This document shows positions 16,525 to 25,427 of a DNA stretch of 64,000 bases, piece by piece. Under the pieces are notes generated by a model. It did no database searches. It was given only the letters and a program-made list of their open reading frames with translations, and was not told the DNA's origin. The position numbers and the translations under genes were made by a program. The stretch comes from Neobacillus sp. FSL H8-0543. Lineage in GTDB: Bacteria > Bacillota > Bacilli > Bacillales > Cytobacillaceae. The stretch lies in the NCBI RefSeq assembly GCF_038592905.1, contig NZ_CP151943.1, forward strand, positions 3,298,501-3,362,500, given 5' to 3'. Each line of letters opens with the position of its first letter. The stretch's first letter is position 1.

Positions 16525-17784
16525 TTGAATCATGATAAAGAAGCGCTGGTCCAATGGATTCAGGAACACCAAGAAGAAATGATTTTATTTTTAAAAAAAC
16601 TAGTGCAAACCCCATCCGATAATCCTGCTGGTGACTGTTACCCGATTGCTGCTAACTTACAGCAACAGCTTTGTGAACTTGGGGTTGAGAATGTGTCGTT
16701 GGTAGAAGTGGACGAAGAGGCTGTGAAAAAGACTGGAATGATTAGTTTGGCTAATGTACTAGGGTCCACAGAATTTGGGGATGGCGAAGGCCCTAACATC
16801 GTATTAAATGCCCATGGAGATGTGGTTCCGCCAGGGTTGGGTTGGACGGTTGATCCATACGGTGGGGAAATTATTCATGGGAAAATGTATGGAAGAGGTG
16901 TGGCCGTATCGAAGTCAGATATTACCGCCTATACCTTTGCAGTCCTGGCCTTAACACAAGTAAAAATGAACCAACCGTTAAATGGGAAAGTGGATCTTGC
17001 GTTTACGTTTGATGAAGAAACGGGCGGAGACTTAGGACCAAAATGGTTATTGGATCAAGGGTATATCAAGCCCGACCAAGCTATTGTCGCTGGTTTTACG
17101 TATTCTGCTGTAAATGCTCATAATGGCTGCTTGCATTTCGAAATTAAAACCATCGGAAAGTCGGCCCATGCCGCACTCCCGCACACTGGAATCGATGCCA
17201 TCGAGGCAACTTCGAAAATATTAAATGCTCTCTATGAATACCGTCACACACTCGCAAAGAAAAAATCGTCAATCCCTGGAATCGATTTTCCAACCCTGAA
17301 TGTAGGACTTGTTTCAGGGGGGATTAACACCAATGTCGTCCCGGATGAGTGTATTATCAGAGTTGACCGAAGACTGATTCCAGAAGAAAACGGTGAACTA
17401 GCAGAAATGGAGTTTAGAGAATTAGTGATGCAAGTTGTTTCAGATATTCCTGGAGTAAAAGTGGAGATTCAGAAAGTCCTCCATGCGAAAAGCTATGGAC
17501 CAGTACCTGAGGATACCCCATTAATCCAAGCATTGGCTGCAAACTGGCAGACGATTATGAACGAACCGGGTAAATTACCAATCAATGGGGTACCTTTATA
17601 TACAGATGCCCGCCATTTTTTTGCTGCTGGAGTCCCAACGATTATGTTTGGGGTTGGTCCCAAAGTGTTAGAAGAAGCGAATGGACATCGAGCAGATGAA
17701 AATATTCGACTCGAGGATTTACAGGCGGCGACAAAAATCATTGCCTGTACTCTTTATGATTTACTGGTAAGTCAAAGAGCATAA
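16525..17784 (+). CDS. M20 family amidohydrolase/peptidase with unusual metal motif
   Basis: 419 residues from a TTG start with the site GGGGAGGGAT. It has the M20 layout: NAHGDVVPPG (first metal His), FDEETGGD (catalytic Glu pair), the dimerisation domain beginning KTIGKSAHAALPHTGIDAIEA, and a C-terminal His in NGHRADENIRLEDL. The usual bridging-Asp motif GRGxxDxKG reads GRGVAVSKSD, and the usual Glu-Pro-Thr ligand motif reads GFTYS, so two metal ligands appear replaced. It lies 48 nt after pucM, so a role in ureide or amide-nitrogen breakdown is inferred. It is not a typical PucF allantoate hydrolase. Confidence 0.75.
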   Translation: MNHDKEALVQWIQEHQEEMILFLKKLVQTPSDNPAGDCYPIAANLQQQLCELGVENVSLVEVDEEAVKKTGMISLANVLGSTEFGDGEGPNIVLNAHGDVVPPGLGWTVDPYGGEIIHGKMYGRGVAVSKSDITAYTFAVLALTQVKMNQPLNGKVDLAFTFDEETGGDLGPKWLLDQGYIKPDQAIVAGFTYSAVNAHNGCLHFEIKTIGKSAHAALPHTGIDAIEATSKILNALYEYRHTLAKKKSSIPGIDFPTLNVGLVSGGINTNVVPDECIIRVDRRLIPEENGELAEMEFRELVMQVVSDIPGVKVEIQKVLHAKSYGPVPEDTPLIQALAANWQTIMNEPGKLPINGVPLYTDARHFFAAGVPTIMFGVGPKVLEEANGHRADENIRLEDLQAATKIIACTLYDLLVSQRA

Positions 17785-17789
17785 ATGTG

Positions 17790-17827
17790 AAAAATCGGCA
17801 GGTGAAGCAAATACTGTCGATTTTTTT
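17790..17827 (+). terminator. Terminator after the M20 gene
   Basis: Stem AAATCGGCAG / CTGTCGATTT (one G-U pair) with a 12-nt loop and seven T. Confidence 0.85.
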
Positions 17828-17920
17828 GTGGAGGAATAAAACGAGAATAGCTGGTATATTTTTAAAATCGAAGAATCTCTGCTTTTATGATAAAATTTCC
17901 AATAGAGGAGTTGACCCGAA

Positions 17921-18862
17921 GTGAATATCATAGACCTGCATTGTGATGCGTTGCTTAAGCTGTCGGAAGGTAAAGGCAAGTTGCGTTTTGCGGATGCCCC
18001 AGAACTACAAACGAACAAAACTCGTTTACAGCTAGGGCAAGTCAAGGTACAGTGCTTTGCGATTTTTTTGGAACCAGATATTCCGTCTGATCAGAAATTT
18101 CATGCAGCACTGGAGCAAATTGATTATTTTTATAAAGAAGTACTCGGAAAAAACCCTGATATGATACATATAAAAGATTGGTCGGACTTTGATCGGCTGA
18201 AAGTCGGCCAAATTGGCGCGATGTTAACGCTAGAAGGTGTCGATGCGATAGGGAATGACCTAATGAAGCTTCGAATGCTATACCAGTTAGGTGTTCGTTC
18301 AGTGGGACTAACCTGGAACAATGCCAATCTAGCCGCTGATGGCGCCGGTGAACCTCGTGGCGGAGGGCTTACACTGTTTGGAAAGGAAATTGTTGAATTT
18401 AACAATCAGAATCATATTCTTACAGATGTATCCCACCTGAGTGATAACGGAATTTGGGAAGTCATCGAATTAGCTAAATATCCAATTGCCAGCCACTCTA
18501 ATGCAAGGGCGCTTTGTCAGCATCCTCGGAACTTAACGGATGATCAAGCAGTAGCAATGTTTAAAAAGGGTGGGCTGATTCATGTCGTCTATTACCCTCC
18601 TTTTGTAAAAGAAAATGGAGAGGCAACGTTAACTGATCTTGTTAAGCATATTGACCATTTTTGTGGGCTAGGAGGAGTGAAGCAAATTGGCTTAGGATCA
18701 GATTTTGATGGAATATCAACTTTTATTTCGGGGTTAGAGGATGCCTCTAAGAGTCAAAATCTAATCAATGAATTGTTAAAGCACTTCCGTGAAGATGAGG
18801 TACGAGGCTTTGCTTTTCAAAACTTCCTGGACCATAGACCTGTTGTGGCGTATAAAGGTTAG
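17921..18862 (+). CDS. Membrane dipeptidase (M19, renal dipeptidase-like)
   Basis: 313 residues from a GTG start with AGAGGAG upstream. It is a zinc-dependent M19 dipeptidase of the amidohydrolase fold. The N-terminal metal motif HCDALLKL (HxD type), LEGVDAIG (Glu ligand), LTDVSHLSD, ASHSNARALC (His ligands) and LGSDFDGI (C-terminal Asp) are all present. It would cleave dipeptides with a dehydro- or D-residue. No secretion signal is visible despite the family name, so it is probably cytoplasmic. Confidence 0.92.
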   Translation: MNIIDLHCDALLKLSEGKGKLRFADAPELQTNKTRLQLGQVKVQCFAIFLEPDIPSDQKFHAALEQIDYFYKEVLGKNPDMIHIKDWSDFDRLKVGQIGAMLTLEGVDAIGNDLMKLRMLYQLGVRSVGLTWNNANLAADGAGEPRGGGLTLFGKEIVEFNNQNHILTDVSHLSDNGIWEVIELAKYPIASHSNARALCQHPRNLTDDQAVAMFKKGGLIHVVYYPPFVKENGEATLTDLVKHIDHFCGLGGVKQIGLGSDFDGISTFISGLEDASKSQNLINELLKHFREDEVRGFAFQNFLDHRPVVAYKG

Positions 18863-18915
18863 AGCAGGGCGGATTGCGAAATAAAATGAATCTAAACACA
18901 AAGAGGAATGAGAAA

Positions 18916-19146
18916 ATGTATTTAACAATAAAAGAAACCGCAGAATATCTGTCGATGGCAGAATCAAACGTAGAAGCTCTAATAAAACAAAAGAAAATTC
19001 GTGCCATCCATGACGGTGAAAACTACCTAATCAACAAAGAACAATTCAACACCCACCTCAAACAAATGGAAAAATACAAACACCTCGTCGAAGAACTATT
19101 AAACGAGCCCGTCCCAGAGGACATTGACATAAAAGACGAGGACTAA
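18916..19146 (+). CDS. Small excisionase-type helix-turn-helix protein
   Basis: 76 residues from the ATG at 18916 (site AGAGGAATGAG); an upstream ATG at 18874 lies in the same frame but lacks a good site. The N-terminal YLTIKETAEYLSMAESNVEALIKQKKIRAIHDGENYLINKEQF is the MerR/excisionase-like helix-turn-helix (HTH_17), followed by a helical stretch and a very acidic tail (PEDIDIKDED). It starts 54 nt after the dipeptidase gene. The target is unknown; no integrase or phage genes are nearby, so it is not part of a recognisable mobile element. Confidence 0.75.
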   Translation: MYLTIKETAEYLSMAESNVEALIKQKKIRAIHDGENYLINKEQFNTHLKQMEKYKHLVEELLNEPVPEDIDIKDED

Positions 19147-19180
19147 AAATAATTTAGTGCCTGTCACCATCCGTGTACAA

Positions 19181-19200
19181 ACGTCCGCCTGAGGTGGACA
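19181..19200. repeat. Short hairpin GTCCGCC-TGA-GGTGGAC in the intergenic region
   Basis: An inverted repeat with one G-T pair lies just upstream of the DUF488 gene, within sequence beginning GTGCCTGTCACCATCCG. The phrase resembles intergenic repeats that I recall from Bacillus genomes; only one copy occurs here. It is not followed by a T-run, so it is not a clear terminator. Confidence 0.45.
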
Positions 19201-19222
19201 CTTCTCTTTTGGAGGTAATGAT

Positions 19223-19606
19223 ATGACAAATATTTTTCTAAAAAGAGTCTACGAGGCTTATGATGAATCAGATGGTGCTCGTATTCTTATTGACCGCTTA
19301 TGGCCACGAGGGGTTTCAAAGGAAAAGGCGAGGTTAACAGATTGGTTTAAGGAAGTAGCCCCTAGCCCTGAGCTTTGTAAATGGTTTAGCCATAAGCCTG
19401 AACGGTTTGAAGAGTTTCGTGATAAATATCTAGATGAACTCCGGACTAGTGATGTGAAACTAGGTCTAATAAATCAGATCCTAATGATGGCATCAAAAGG
19501 GAAAGTCACGCTGCTCTATGGTTCAAAGGATCAAGTACATAACCAGGCACAAGTATTGTTTGCAGAACTTACAAGAATGATGGAAGAAAACAAATCAATT
19601 GGATAG
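19223..19606 (+). CDS. DUF488 family protein
   Basis: 127 residues. FLKRVYEAYDESDGARILIDRLWPRGVSKEKA is the DUF488 signature, and VTLLYGSKDQVHNQAQVL is the conserved C-terminal block. The family is widespread and functionally undefined. The start has TTGGAGGTAATG upstream. It is followed after 14 nt by a VOC-family gene, so the two are probably co-transcribed. Confidence 0.88.
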   Translation: MTNIFLKRVYEAYDESDGARILIDRLWPRGVSKEKARLTDWFKEVAPSPELCKWFSHKPERFEEFRDKYLDELRTSDVKLGLINQILMMASKGKVTLLYGSKDQVHNQAQVLFAELTRMMEENKSIG

Positions 19607-19620
19607 AAGGGGTTATTTGT

Positions 19621-19992
19621 ATGTCTTTTACTTTCAAAGCTATTGCTCATATTCAACTTGCTGCTCCAAAAGGAAGCGAGGATGCTGCAAGGGTATTCTT
19701 CAAGGACATCCTAGGTTTTACTGAGCTGGAAAAACCGTCGGAATTAAAAAAACGTGGTGGAGTGTGGTTTGGTTTTGGAAATTACCAAATCCATATCGGA
19801 ATAGAAGAACCGTTCTCTCCAGCAAAGAAGGCACACCCTGCCATTGAAGTAGAGAATATTGAGGAATTAAAGCTGCATCTAATAAATAGTGGAGTAAACG
19901 TTATTGTAGACGGCGATTATCCTGGTGCTAATAGATTTTATACCGCTGACCCTTTTGGAAATCGGTTAGAGTTTTTAGAATGGATTGCCTAG
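19621..19992 (+). CDS. VOC family (glyoxalase/bleomycin-resistance fold) protein
   Basis: 123 residues, two beta-alpha-beta-beta-beta modules: IAHIQLAAPKGSEDAARVFFKDILGF at the N-terminus and NRFYTADPFGNRLEFLEW at the C-terminus, the second giving the usual Glu metal ligand. His10 is the likely first ligand. Members are metal-dependent dioxygenases, isomerases or antibiotic-binding proteins; the specific function is unknown. It is co-directional with and close to the DUF488 gene. Confidence 0.85.
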   Translation: MSFTFKAIAHIQLAAPKGSEDAARVFFKDILGFTELEKPSELKKRGGVWFGFGNYQIHIGIEEPFSPAKKAHPAIEVENIEELKLHLINSGVNVIVDGDYPGANRFYTADPFGNRLEFLEWIA

Positions 19993-20073
19993 AGGTATAG
20001 TAGAAAAAATATTATTAGCTACTATCAATAATTTTACCCTTTTGAACTCATACTACGCTCTGAGGTGAAGAAC

Positions 20074-21258
20074 ATGTATAAACTGTTGTCCCATAATGAT
20101 TTGGATGGGGTAGGCTGTGGTATTTTAGCAAAGCTTGCTTTTGGGGATCAAGTGAAGGTGAGATACAATTCCGTTTCCAGTCTCGATCGTGAAGTAGAGT
20201 GGTTCCTGGAAAACGAGGCTAAGGATACATTTTTATTTATTACCGATTTATCTGTAAATCAAAAAAATGAAAAAAAGCTTGAGGCTTTTTATCAAACTGA
20301 AAAAAAAGTTCAGTTCATTGATCACCATAAAACAGCGCTCCATTTTAACGAATATGAATGGGGGCATGTTGTGATTGAAGATGAAGAAGGCAGGTTAACC
20401 TCTGCGACATCTTTATTTTATGAATATCTTCTGGGACAACAACTAATCGAGTCCTCTAAGGCGATCACCGAATTTGTCGAACTTGTCAGGCAATATGACA
20501 CCTGGGAATGGGAGACAAATAATAATCAGCAAGCACAGCGACTGAATGCTCTCTTTTATTTGGTTTCAATCGAGGAATTTGAGGAAAGTATGATCAATCG
20601 TCTTAAATCCAGCGACCATTTCAAATTTGATGAATTCGAAACGAAAATCCTGGATATGGAAGAAAATAAAATTGATCGCTATATCCGTCGGAAAAGGCGG
20701 GAGCTCGTTCAGTCCCAAATAGGCGATCATTTTGCCGGCATCGTTTATGCGGAATCCTATCATTCGGAACTTGGAAATGAACTCGGTAAAGAATACCCGC
20801 ATCTTGATTACATCGCCATTGTTAATATAGGTGGGAAACGACTGGGATTTCGAACCATTCATGATGATGTTGATGTGTCTGAGGTAGCTGGTCATTATGG
20901 CGGAGGCGGGCATGCAAAGGCTTCTGGCTGCTCATTAACAGAAGAGGCCTACAAGCAATTCGTGGTCGAAACATTTCACATCGAACCACTCCGGGAGGAC
21001 TCGAAGCGAAATCGTTATAATGTAAAAGGATCCACATTTGGGTCATTGTATAAGAATCGTATCGATGATATCTTTTATCTTTCACCGGCAAACGAAGGTG
21101 AGTGGCTAATTGAACGAAATAACACGAAAATAGATCAGACCTTTACAAGCTTTGAAGAAGGTGAAAAATTCTTAAAAAGATATTATGAAGCCTGGCTTGA
21201 AAAAGACGATACATTTGTAAGCTACTTAATGGATGAAGTGAAGAAAGGGAATAATTGA
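20074..21258 (+). CDS. nrnB: DHH/DHHA1 phosphoesterase, NrnB-like oligoribonuclease
   Basis: 394 residues from the ATG at 20074 with GAGGTGA upstream; a GTG at 20065 coincides with that ribosome binding site. The DHH domain has SHNDLDGVGCG and FIDHHKTAL, and the C-terminal DHHA1 domain has GGGGHAKASGCSL. Both are needed for Mn-dependent 3'-5' cleavage of short RNA. Length and motifs fit B. subtilis NrnB (YngD), which degrades nanoRNA. A cyclic-di-AMP/pApA phosphodiesterase role is the main alternative, but the length and lack of PAS or membrane segments favour NrnB. It is followed by a terminator. Confidence 0.75.
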   Translation: MYKLLSHNDLDGVGCGILAKLAFGDQVKVRYNSVSSLDREVEWFLENEAKDTFLFITDLSVNQKNEKKLEAFYQTEKKVQFIDHHKTALHFNEYEWGHVVIEDEEGRLTSATSLFYEYLLGQQLIESSKAITEFVELVRQYDTWEWETNNNQQAQRLNALFYLVSIEEFEESMINRLKSSDHFKFDEFETKILDMEENKIDRYIRRKRRELVQSQIGDHFAGIVYAESYHSELGNELGKEYPHLDYIAIVNIGGKRLGFRTIHDDVDVSEVAGHYGGGGHAKASGCSLTEEAYKQFVVETFHIEPLREDSKRNRYNVKGSTFGSLYKNRIDDIFYLSPANEGEWLIERNNTKIDQTFTSFEEGEKFLKRYYEAWLEKDDTFVSYLMDEVKKGNN

Positions 21259-21274
21259 ATTCTAATGGATGTAT

Positions 21275-21308
21275 GGGAGGAAATCATATAGGATTTCTCC
21301 CTTTTTTT
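21275..21308 (+). terminator. Terminator of the DHH gene
   Basis: Stem GGGAGGAAATC / GATTTCTCCC (one bulge) with a 6-nt loop and seven T. Confidence 0.8.
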
Positions 21309-21402
21309 ATTCTTAAATATAAGTTAATTGGATAATGATGTTAATATAATAATTAAACAAAGTTAGATTACAATTTCAAGATTTGAAAGGAGCAGCGCCT
21401 TA

Positions 21403-21933
21403 ATGAAAATTCATTTTAGCCATTTAACCAAACCTACATCAACGATTGTAGACATGTTCAATCAGTGGGAGAATGACCCCGCTCTGATTCCGTTGACTCG
21501 CCCTAATCAAAACATGGAAGATTTAGAACACCAGTGGGAAATGACCCTGGATGACCTGACAAAACGCCTGGAACACAATCAAACCTACCTGATTTATCTC
21601 GACGATCAGTTGGTTGGAGAAATGAACTATATGGTGGACCCAAGTCATCTTTATAAAAAAGAGCAAGGAACTGCCTGGATTGGGATAACAATAGGTGAGC
21701 CAGAAGGACGCGGCAAGGGGATTGGTTTTGTCGCCATTCAATATTTGGAGGAACAGATTAAACAGCAAGGTTTAAAACGTATTGAATTGGGAGTGTTTGA
21801 GTTTAATATACAAGCACAAAAGCTCTACAAGAAATTGGGCTACCAAGAAATTGGTCGGATCAAAGATTTTACCTATTGGCAGGATAAAATGTGGAATGAT
21901 ATTCGAATGGAGAAGTATTTAGGAGACTGTTAG
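21403..21933 (+). CDS. GNAT family N-acetyltransferase
   Basis: 176 residues. The acetyl-CoA-binding motif A (GEPEGRGKGIGFVAIQYLEEQ) and motif B (FEFNIQAQKLYKKLGYQEIGR) are clear. It resembles RimJ/RimL-type or small-molecule acetyltransferases. The start follows AAAGGAGC. The substrate is unknown and it appears monocistronic. Confidence 0.88.
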   Translation: MKIHFSHLTKPTSTIVDMFNQWENDPALIPLTRPNQNMEDLEHQWEMTLDDLTKRLEHNQTYLIYLDDQLVGEMNYMVDPSHLYKKEQGTAWIGITIGEPEGRGKGIGFVAIQYLEEQIKQQGLKRIELGVFEFNIQAQKLYKKLGYQEIGRIKDFTYWQDKMWNDIRMEKYLGDC

Positions 21934-22134
21934 ACTATATTGTCACTCACTTAACTACCTCATGAGTATATGAAGATTTTGCGACTGGGTAATTTTGCTA
22001 AATTTACCATCATTTAATTTCAAAATTGACATAAAGGTGATAGAATGAATTTTTAGAAGAGTGAATTTTTTTGCTCAAAATAGAAAGAAGCAAATGGGTA
22101 TTTTCTATCGTTTTCTAGATTTCCTTAAGGTAAT

Positions 22135-22163
22135 TTGATAGTAAAAATCTACTAGACTAGATA
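22135..22163 (+). promoter_or_regulatory. Candidate promoter of the ABC exporter operon
   Basis: TTGATA (22135-22140) and TAGATA (22158-22163) have a 17-bp spacer, 47 bp before the GTG start at 22210. Confidence 0.45.
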
Positions 22164-22209
22164 GAAGATGGAAAAACCCAAAAAGTAGAGATTATAGGGG
22201 GATACAAGG

Positions 22210-23466
22210 GTGAAGAAAAAGAAGTTGTGGATTTGGATTGGCTCTGTAGTTGGAGTACTTGTCCTGGGGGTGGCGGCAACGATCACTTTTGGAATGTTTA
22301 ATAAAAATGTGAATGTGACGGGCGACGAACTGAATGAAATGGGTGTAACTGTACAAAAAGCAAGCGAGCAGGAATTAATTGAGAGCATACTGGTGACAGG
22401 TCAAATTGTCCCAGAGAGTGAACAAAAGGTATTTTTAGAGCCAGAAAAAGGTGTAATTAGTGAATACAAAGTTACAGAAAATCAGACAGTAAAGGCTGGA
22501 GAACCTTTATTTGTTTACGATTCTTCTAAACTAGAAGTTGAGCTTAGCAGAGCAAAACGTGAAAATGAGCTAATTGAAAGTAGAGGAAAAACCGAGCAAA
22601 GCCAAATTTCAGAATTGAACAAGCGAATGGCAGATATGAAAAAGAAAATGGAGACACAAAAAACTAGTACTGTACACATTGAATCAGAAGGAGCAGAGGA
22701 ACCAAAAGAACCACAAGTCACACAGGAAGATTTGAATCAACTTACGAATGAAAAGATTCAATTGGAAATGCAATATGAGAATACAAAAGCAGAAATTTCG
22801 TCGGCAAGTGAGCAAATCACAGAAATAACCACACGGATAAAGGATATGACTGTTGTTAGTAAAATTGATGGAATAATTGTGAAAATTAATCAAAACATAG
22901 CAAATACTGAAACTGGGTCCAATGAGTCAGTAGTTCATATTATTTCAAGTCAGCCCTATAAGGTTATTGGGACAATGAGTGAATTTGATGCTGTAAAGAT
23001 TAAACAGGGACAAGCAGTCGTTGTCCGCCCAAAGGTTTTTAAAGATAGAGAATGGAAGGGTTCAGTTGAATCTGTTAGCCAATTTCCAAATGAAGCAGGA
23101 GGCGGTGGCGAAGAATTTGGTGGCATGGGAGGCGGCAGCGTAACAATGTACCCTTTCAAGGTGGCCATAACCGACGACACATCTGAGTTGCGTCAAGGCT
23201 TTCATGTTTCTTTAGAAATAAAAATAGGCGGAGGAGAAAAACATCTTGTCGTTCCACATATGGCATTAATCGATCAGGAAGGTATGAGTGTTGCTTATGT
23301 ATTGACGGACGGAAAATTAGAAAGACGAGAAGTGAAAAAGGGCTCAATGAATGATGAATTTATAGAGATAACTGAAGGCGTAAACCTAGGTGAACTAGTT
23401 GTAATTACACCAAATGATGGAATGCATGATGGAATGGAAGTGACCTCCTTTGATGAAGTTGACTGA
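22210..23466 (+). CDS. Efflux adaptor protein (HlyD/MacA/YknX-like)
   Basis: 418 residues from a GTG start (site AGGGGG). An N-terminal membrane helix (LWIWIGSVVGVLVLGVAATITF) is followed by a biotinyl-lipoyl half (ILVTGQIVPESEQKVFLEPEKG), a long charged coiled coil (about residues 105-205), the second lipoyl half (VVSKIDGIIVKINQNIA), and a beta-barrel with a Gly-rich insertion GGGGEEFGGMGGGS. It would couple an ABC ATPase and MacB-type permease to substrate export, as YknX does with YknYZ in B. subtilis. The gene overlaps the ATPase gene by 14 nt. Confidence 0.9.
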   Translation: MKKKKLWIWIGSVVGVLVLGVAATITFGMFNKNVNVTGDELNEMGVTVQKASEQELIESILVTGQIVPESEQKVFLEPEKGVISEYKVTENQTVKAGEPLFVYDSSKLEVELSRAKRENELIESRGKTEQSQISELNKRMADMKKKMETQKTSTVHIESEGAEEPKEPQVTQEDLNQLTNEKIQLEMQYENTKAEISSASEQITEITTRIKDMTVVSKIDGIIVKINQNIANTETGSNESVVHIISSQPYKVIGTMSEFDAVKIKQGQAVVVRPKVFKDREWKGSVESVSQFPNEAGGGGEEFGGMGGGSVTMYPFKVAITDDTSELRQGFHVSLEIKIGGGEKHLVVPHMALIDQEGMSVAYVLTDGKLERREVKKGSMNDEFIEITEGVNLGELVVITPNDGMHDGMEVTSFDEVD

Positions 23467-24130
23467 GATTACCAAGGTTTATCGAAATGGGTCATTAGAG
23501 GTTCCAGTACTGCATGGGATTAATTTAACCATAGAGGATGGTGAATTTGTTGCCATCATGGGTCCATCGGGTTCTGGGAAATCAACCCTTATGAATATTA
23601 TTGGATTTTTAGACTACCCCTCGGAGGGTGAGTTTGTATTAAACGATGAAAAAATAGGTTTGGCAAAAGAGAAAAAGCTAGCGAGGTTAAGAAATGAACA
23701 TGTTGGTTTCGTCTTCCAACAATTTTTCTTACTTCCGAAATTCAATGCATTGAAAAATGTAGAATCACCCCTTATTTATGCGGGTGTATCTAAACGTGAA
23801 AGAACGGAAAGAGCAAAAGAAATGCTTGAAAAGGTCGGGCTGGAGGACCGGATGAAGCATTTGCCAAGTGAATTGTCAGGTGGTCAAAAGCAACGGGTTG
23901 CGATTGCTCGGGCACTTGTCAATAATCCATCAATTATCTTGGCAGATGAACCAACTGGTGCTCTTGATTCACAAACAAGTAAACAAATTATGGAGCTATT
24001 GGTCCAACTTAATCAAGAAGGCAAGACCGTTATTATCGTTACCCATGAAGAGGAAATTGCTGCTTATACAAAAAGAATAATCACGCTAAGGGATGGTTTG
24101 ATTACGAATGATCGGAGGATAACATCATGA
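23453..24130 (+). CDS. ABC transporter ATP-binding protein (MacB/LolD/YknY type)
   Basis: 225 residues from the ATG at 23453 (a TTG one codon earlier is possible). Walker [10 protein letters not shown], the signature [15 protein letters not shown], Walker B ILADEPTGALD and the H-loop VTHE are intact. The LADEPTGALD form is typical of the FtsE/LolD/MacB group that drives mechanotransmission permeases. It overlaps the adaptor gene upstream and the permease gene downstream (ATGA), so the three form one translationally coupled exporter. Confidence 0.95.
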   Translation: MKLTEITKVYRNGSLEVPVLHGINLTIEDGEFVAIMGPSGSGKSTLMNIIGFLDYPSEGEFVLNDEKIGLAKEKKLARLRNEHVGFVFQQFFLLPKFNALKNVESPLIYAGVSKRERTERAKEMLEKVGLEDRMKHLPSELSGGQKQRVAIARALVNNPSIILADEPTGALDSQTSKQIMELLVQLNQEGKTVIIVTHEEEIAAYTKRIITLRDGLITNDRRITS

Positions 24131-25344
24131 GTTTGTGGGAGAGCTTCAAAGTAGCATTATCCTCAATTATGAATCACAAGGTTCGTTCAATTTTAACCAT
24201 GCTTGGCATTATTATCGGTGTTGCAGCTGTTATTATAATTGTAGCGATTGGACAAGGTGCAAAGTCAAAAATGACGGAACAATTATTTAGCACTGATAAA
24301 AATGCGGTTGAAATTTTCTATGAGCAACTTCCGCCTGAAGACGGATCAGAAATGGAAATGGACATGTATTGGGAGATGCCTACACTAACGACCACAGACT
24401 TGGAGATACTTGCAGAGGTTCCTGGTGTAAAAGCAGTAATAGGCACAAACCAAGGATGGGGTACGCTATTACATAACGAAAACCAAGGTGATATGCAAAT
24501 AACAGGTGTTGGTGAGGATTTTTTTAGTGCTAGAAATATACAGGTAGTTGAAGGACGTGCGATAAATTCTAGAGATAATGACAGCCTAAGTCGTATAACG
24601 ATGATTGACACAGTTGCAAGGAAGAAGTTTTTTAAAGAGAATGACGAGGTGATCGGTGAGATCATTGACCTAAACGGGAATCCATACAAAGTTGTAGGTG
24701 TGTATGAGTCACCGATTCCTGAACAATTCCGAAATAATGAAACTGGCGAAATGCTTATGCCTAGGGCAGTTATTTCGATGATGTTTGGAAACATGGAAAT
24801 TGAAAGCTTGTCGATTATAGCAAGTGATCCGGAAAAGATTTCAGAGACTGGTAGACGAGCCGCAGATACACTTACTAGCAGTAAAAAGCTTGAAAACGGG
24901 ATGTATAATATACATGACTTTTCAGAGTATGAAAAAGAAGTAGATACGGTCTTAACATTGATGACCTTGGTCATTGGAAGTATTGCGGGTATCTCATTAT
25001 TGGTCGGGGGTATCGGGGTAATGAATATTATGCTTGTTTCGGTAACGGAAAGAACAAGGGAAATAGGACTTCGGAAAGCAATTGGAGCAACGAGAGGAAG
25101 AATACTATTGCAGTTTCTCATCGAGTCTGCAACTTTAACGGCACTAGGAGGAATTTTTGGAATTGGATTAGCAATTATTGGGGCATTACTTGTTTCAAAG
25201 CTATCCCCGATTACAGCAACAGTAAGCCCAATTGTGGTGATTATTGGTGTTGGTTTTTCTGCCCTAATCGGAATTATCTTTGGGATTCTTCCAGCGAACA
25301 AAGCATCTAAGCTTAGTCCAATTGACGCTTTAAGATATGAATAG
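24127..25344 (+). CDS. MacB-type ABC permease (YknZ-like)
   Basis: 405 residues with one N-terminal membrane helix (SILTMLGIIIGVAAVIIIVAIG), a large extracytoplasmic MacB periplasmic-core domain (about 45-275), and three C-terminal helices (LMTLVIGSIAGISLLVGGIGVMNIMLV, LTALGGIFGIGLAIIGALLV, IVVIIGVGFSALIGIIFGILPA). The cytoplasmic motif TREIGLRKAIGATRGRI is the FtsX/MacB coupling loop. With the adaptor and ATPase it is a YknXYZ-like exporter, known in B. subtilis to protect against the SdpC toxin. The substrate here is not known. Confidence 0.93.
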   Translation: MSLWESFKVALSSIMNHKVRSILTMLGIIIGVAAVIIIVAIGQGAKSKMTEQLFSTDKNAVEIFYEQLPPEDGSEMEMDMYWEMPTLTTTDLEILAEVPGVKAVIGTNQGWGTLLHNENQGDMQITGVGEDFFSARNIQVVEGRAINSRDNDSLSRITMIDTVARKKFFKENDEVIGEIIDLNGNPYKVVGVYESPIPEQFRNNETGEMLMPRAVISMMFGNMEIESLSIIASDPEKISETGRRAADTLTSSKKLENGMYNIHDFSEYEKEVDTVLTLMTLVIGSIAGISLLVGGIGVMNIMLVSVTERTREIGLRKAIGATRGRILLQFLIESATLTALGGIFGIGLAIIGALLVSKLSPITATVSPIVVIIGVGFSALIGIIFGILPANKASKLSPIDALRYE

Positions 25345-25364
25345 TGAATGGATTACAAACCAAT

Positions 25365-25395
25365 AGAGCCAGGCAGGATAAAATTGCCTGGCTCT
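25365..25395. terminator. Bidirectional terminator after the exporter operon
   Basis: A perfect 11-bp stem (AGAGCCAGGCA / TGCCTGGCTCT) between two convergent genes. Confidence 0.85.
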
Positions 25396-25427
25396 TGTAG
25401 TTCACTAAATTATCATTAAACTATCCA

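Noticed and set aside
18916..19146. Excisionase-like protein as a sign of an integrated element
   Set aside because: No integrase, attachment-site duplication or phage genes lie nearby, and the small HTH_17 domain is common in ordinary chromosomal proteins.
24318..25301. 327-codon minus-strand open frame
   Set aside because: It is antisense to a clearly coding MacB permease gene and has a composition expected of a shadow frame.
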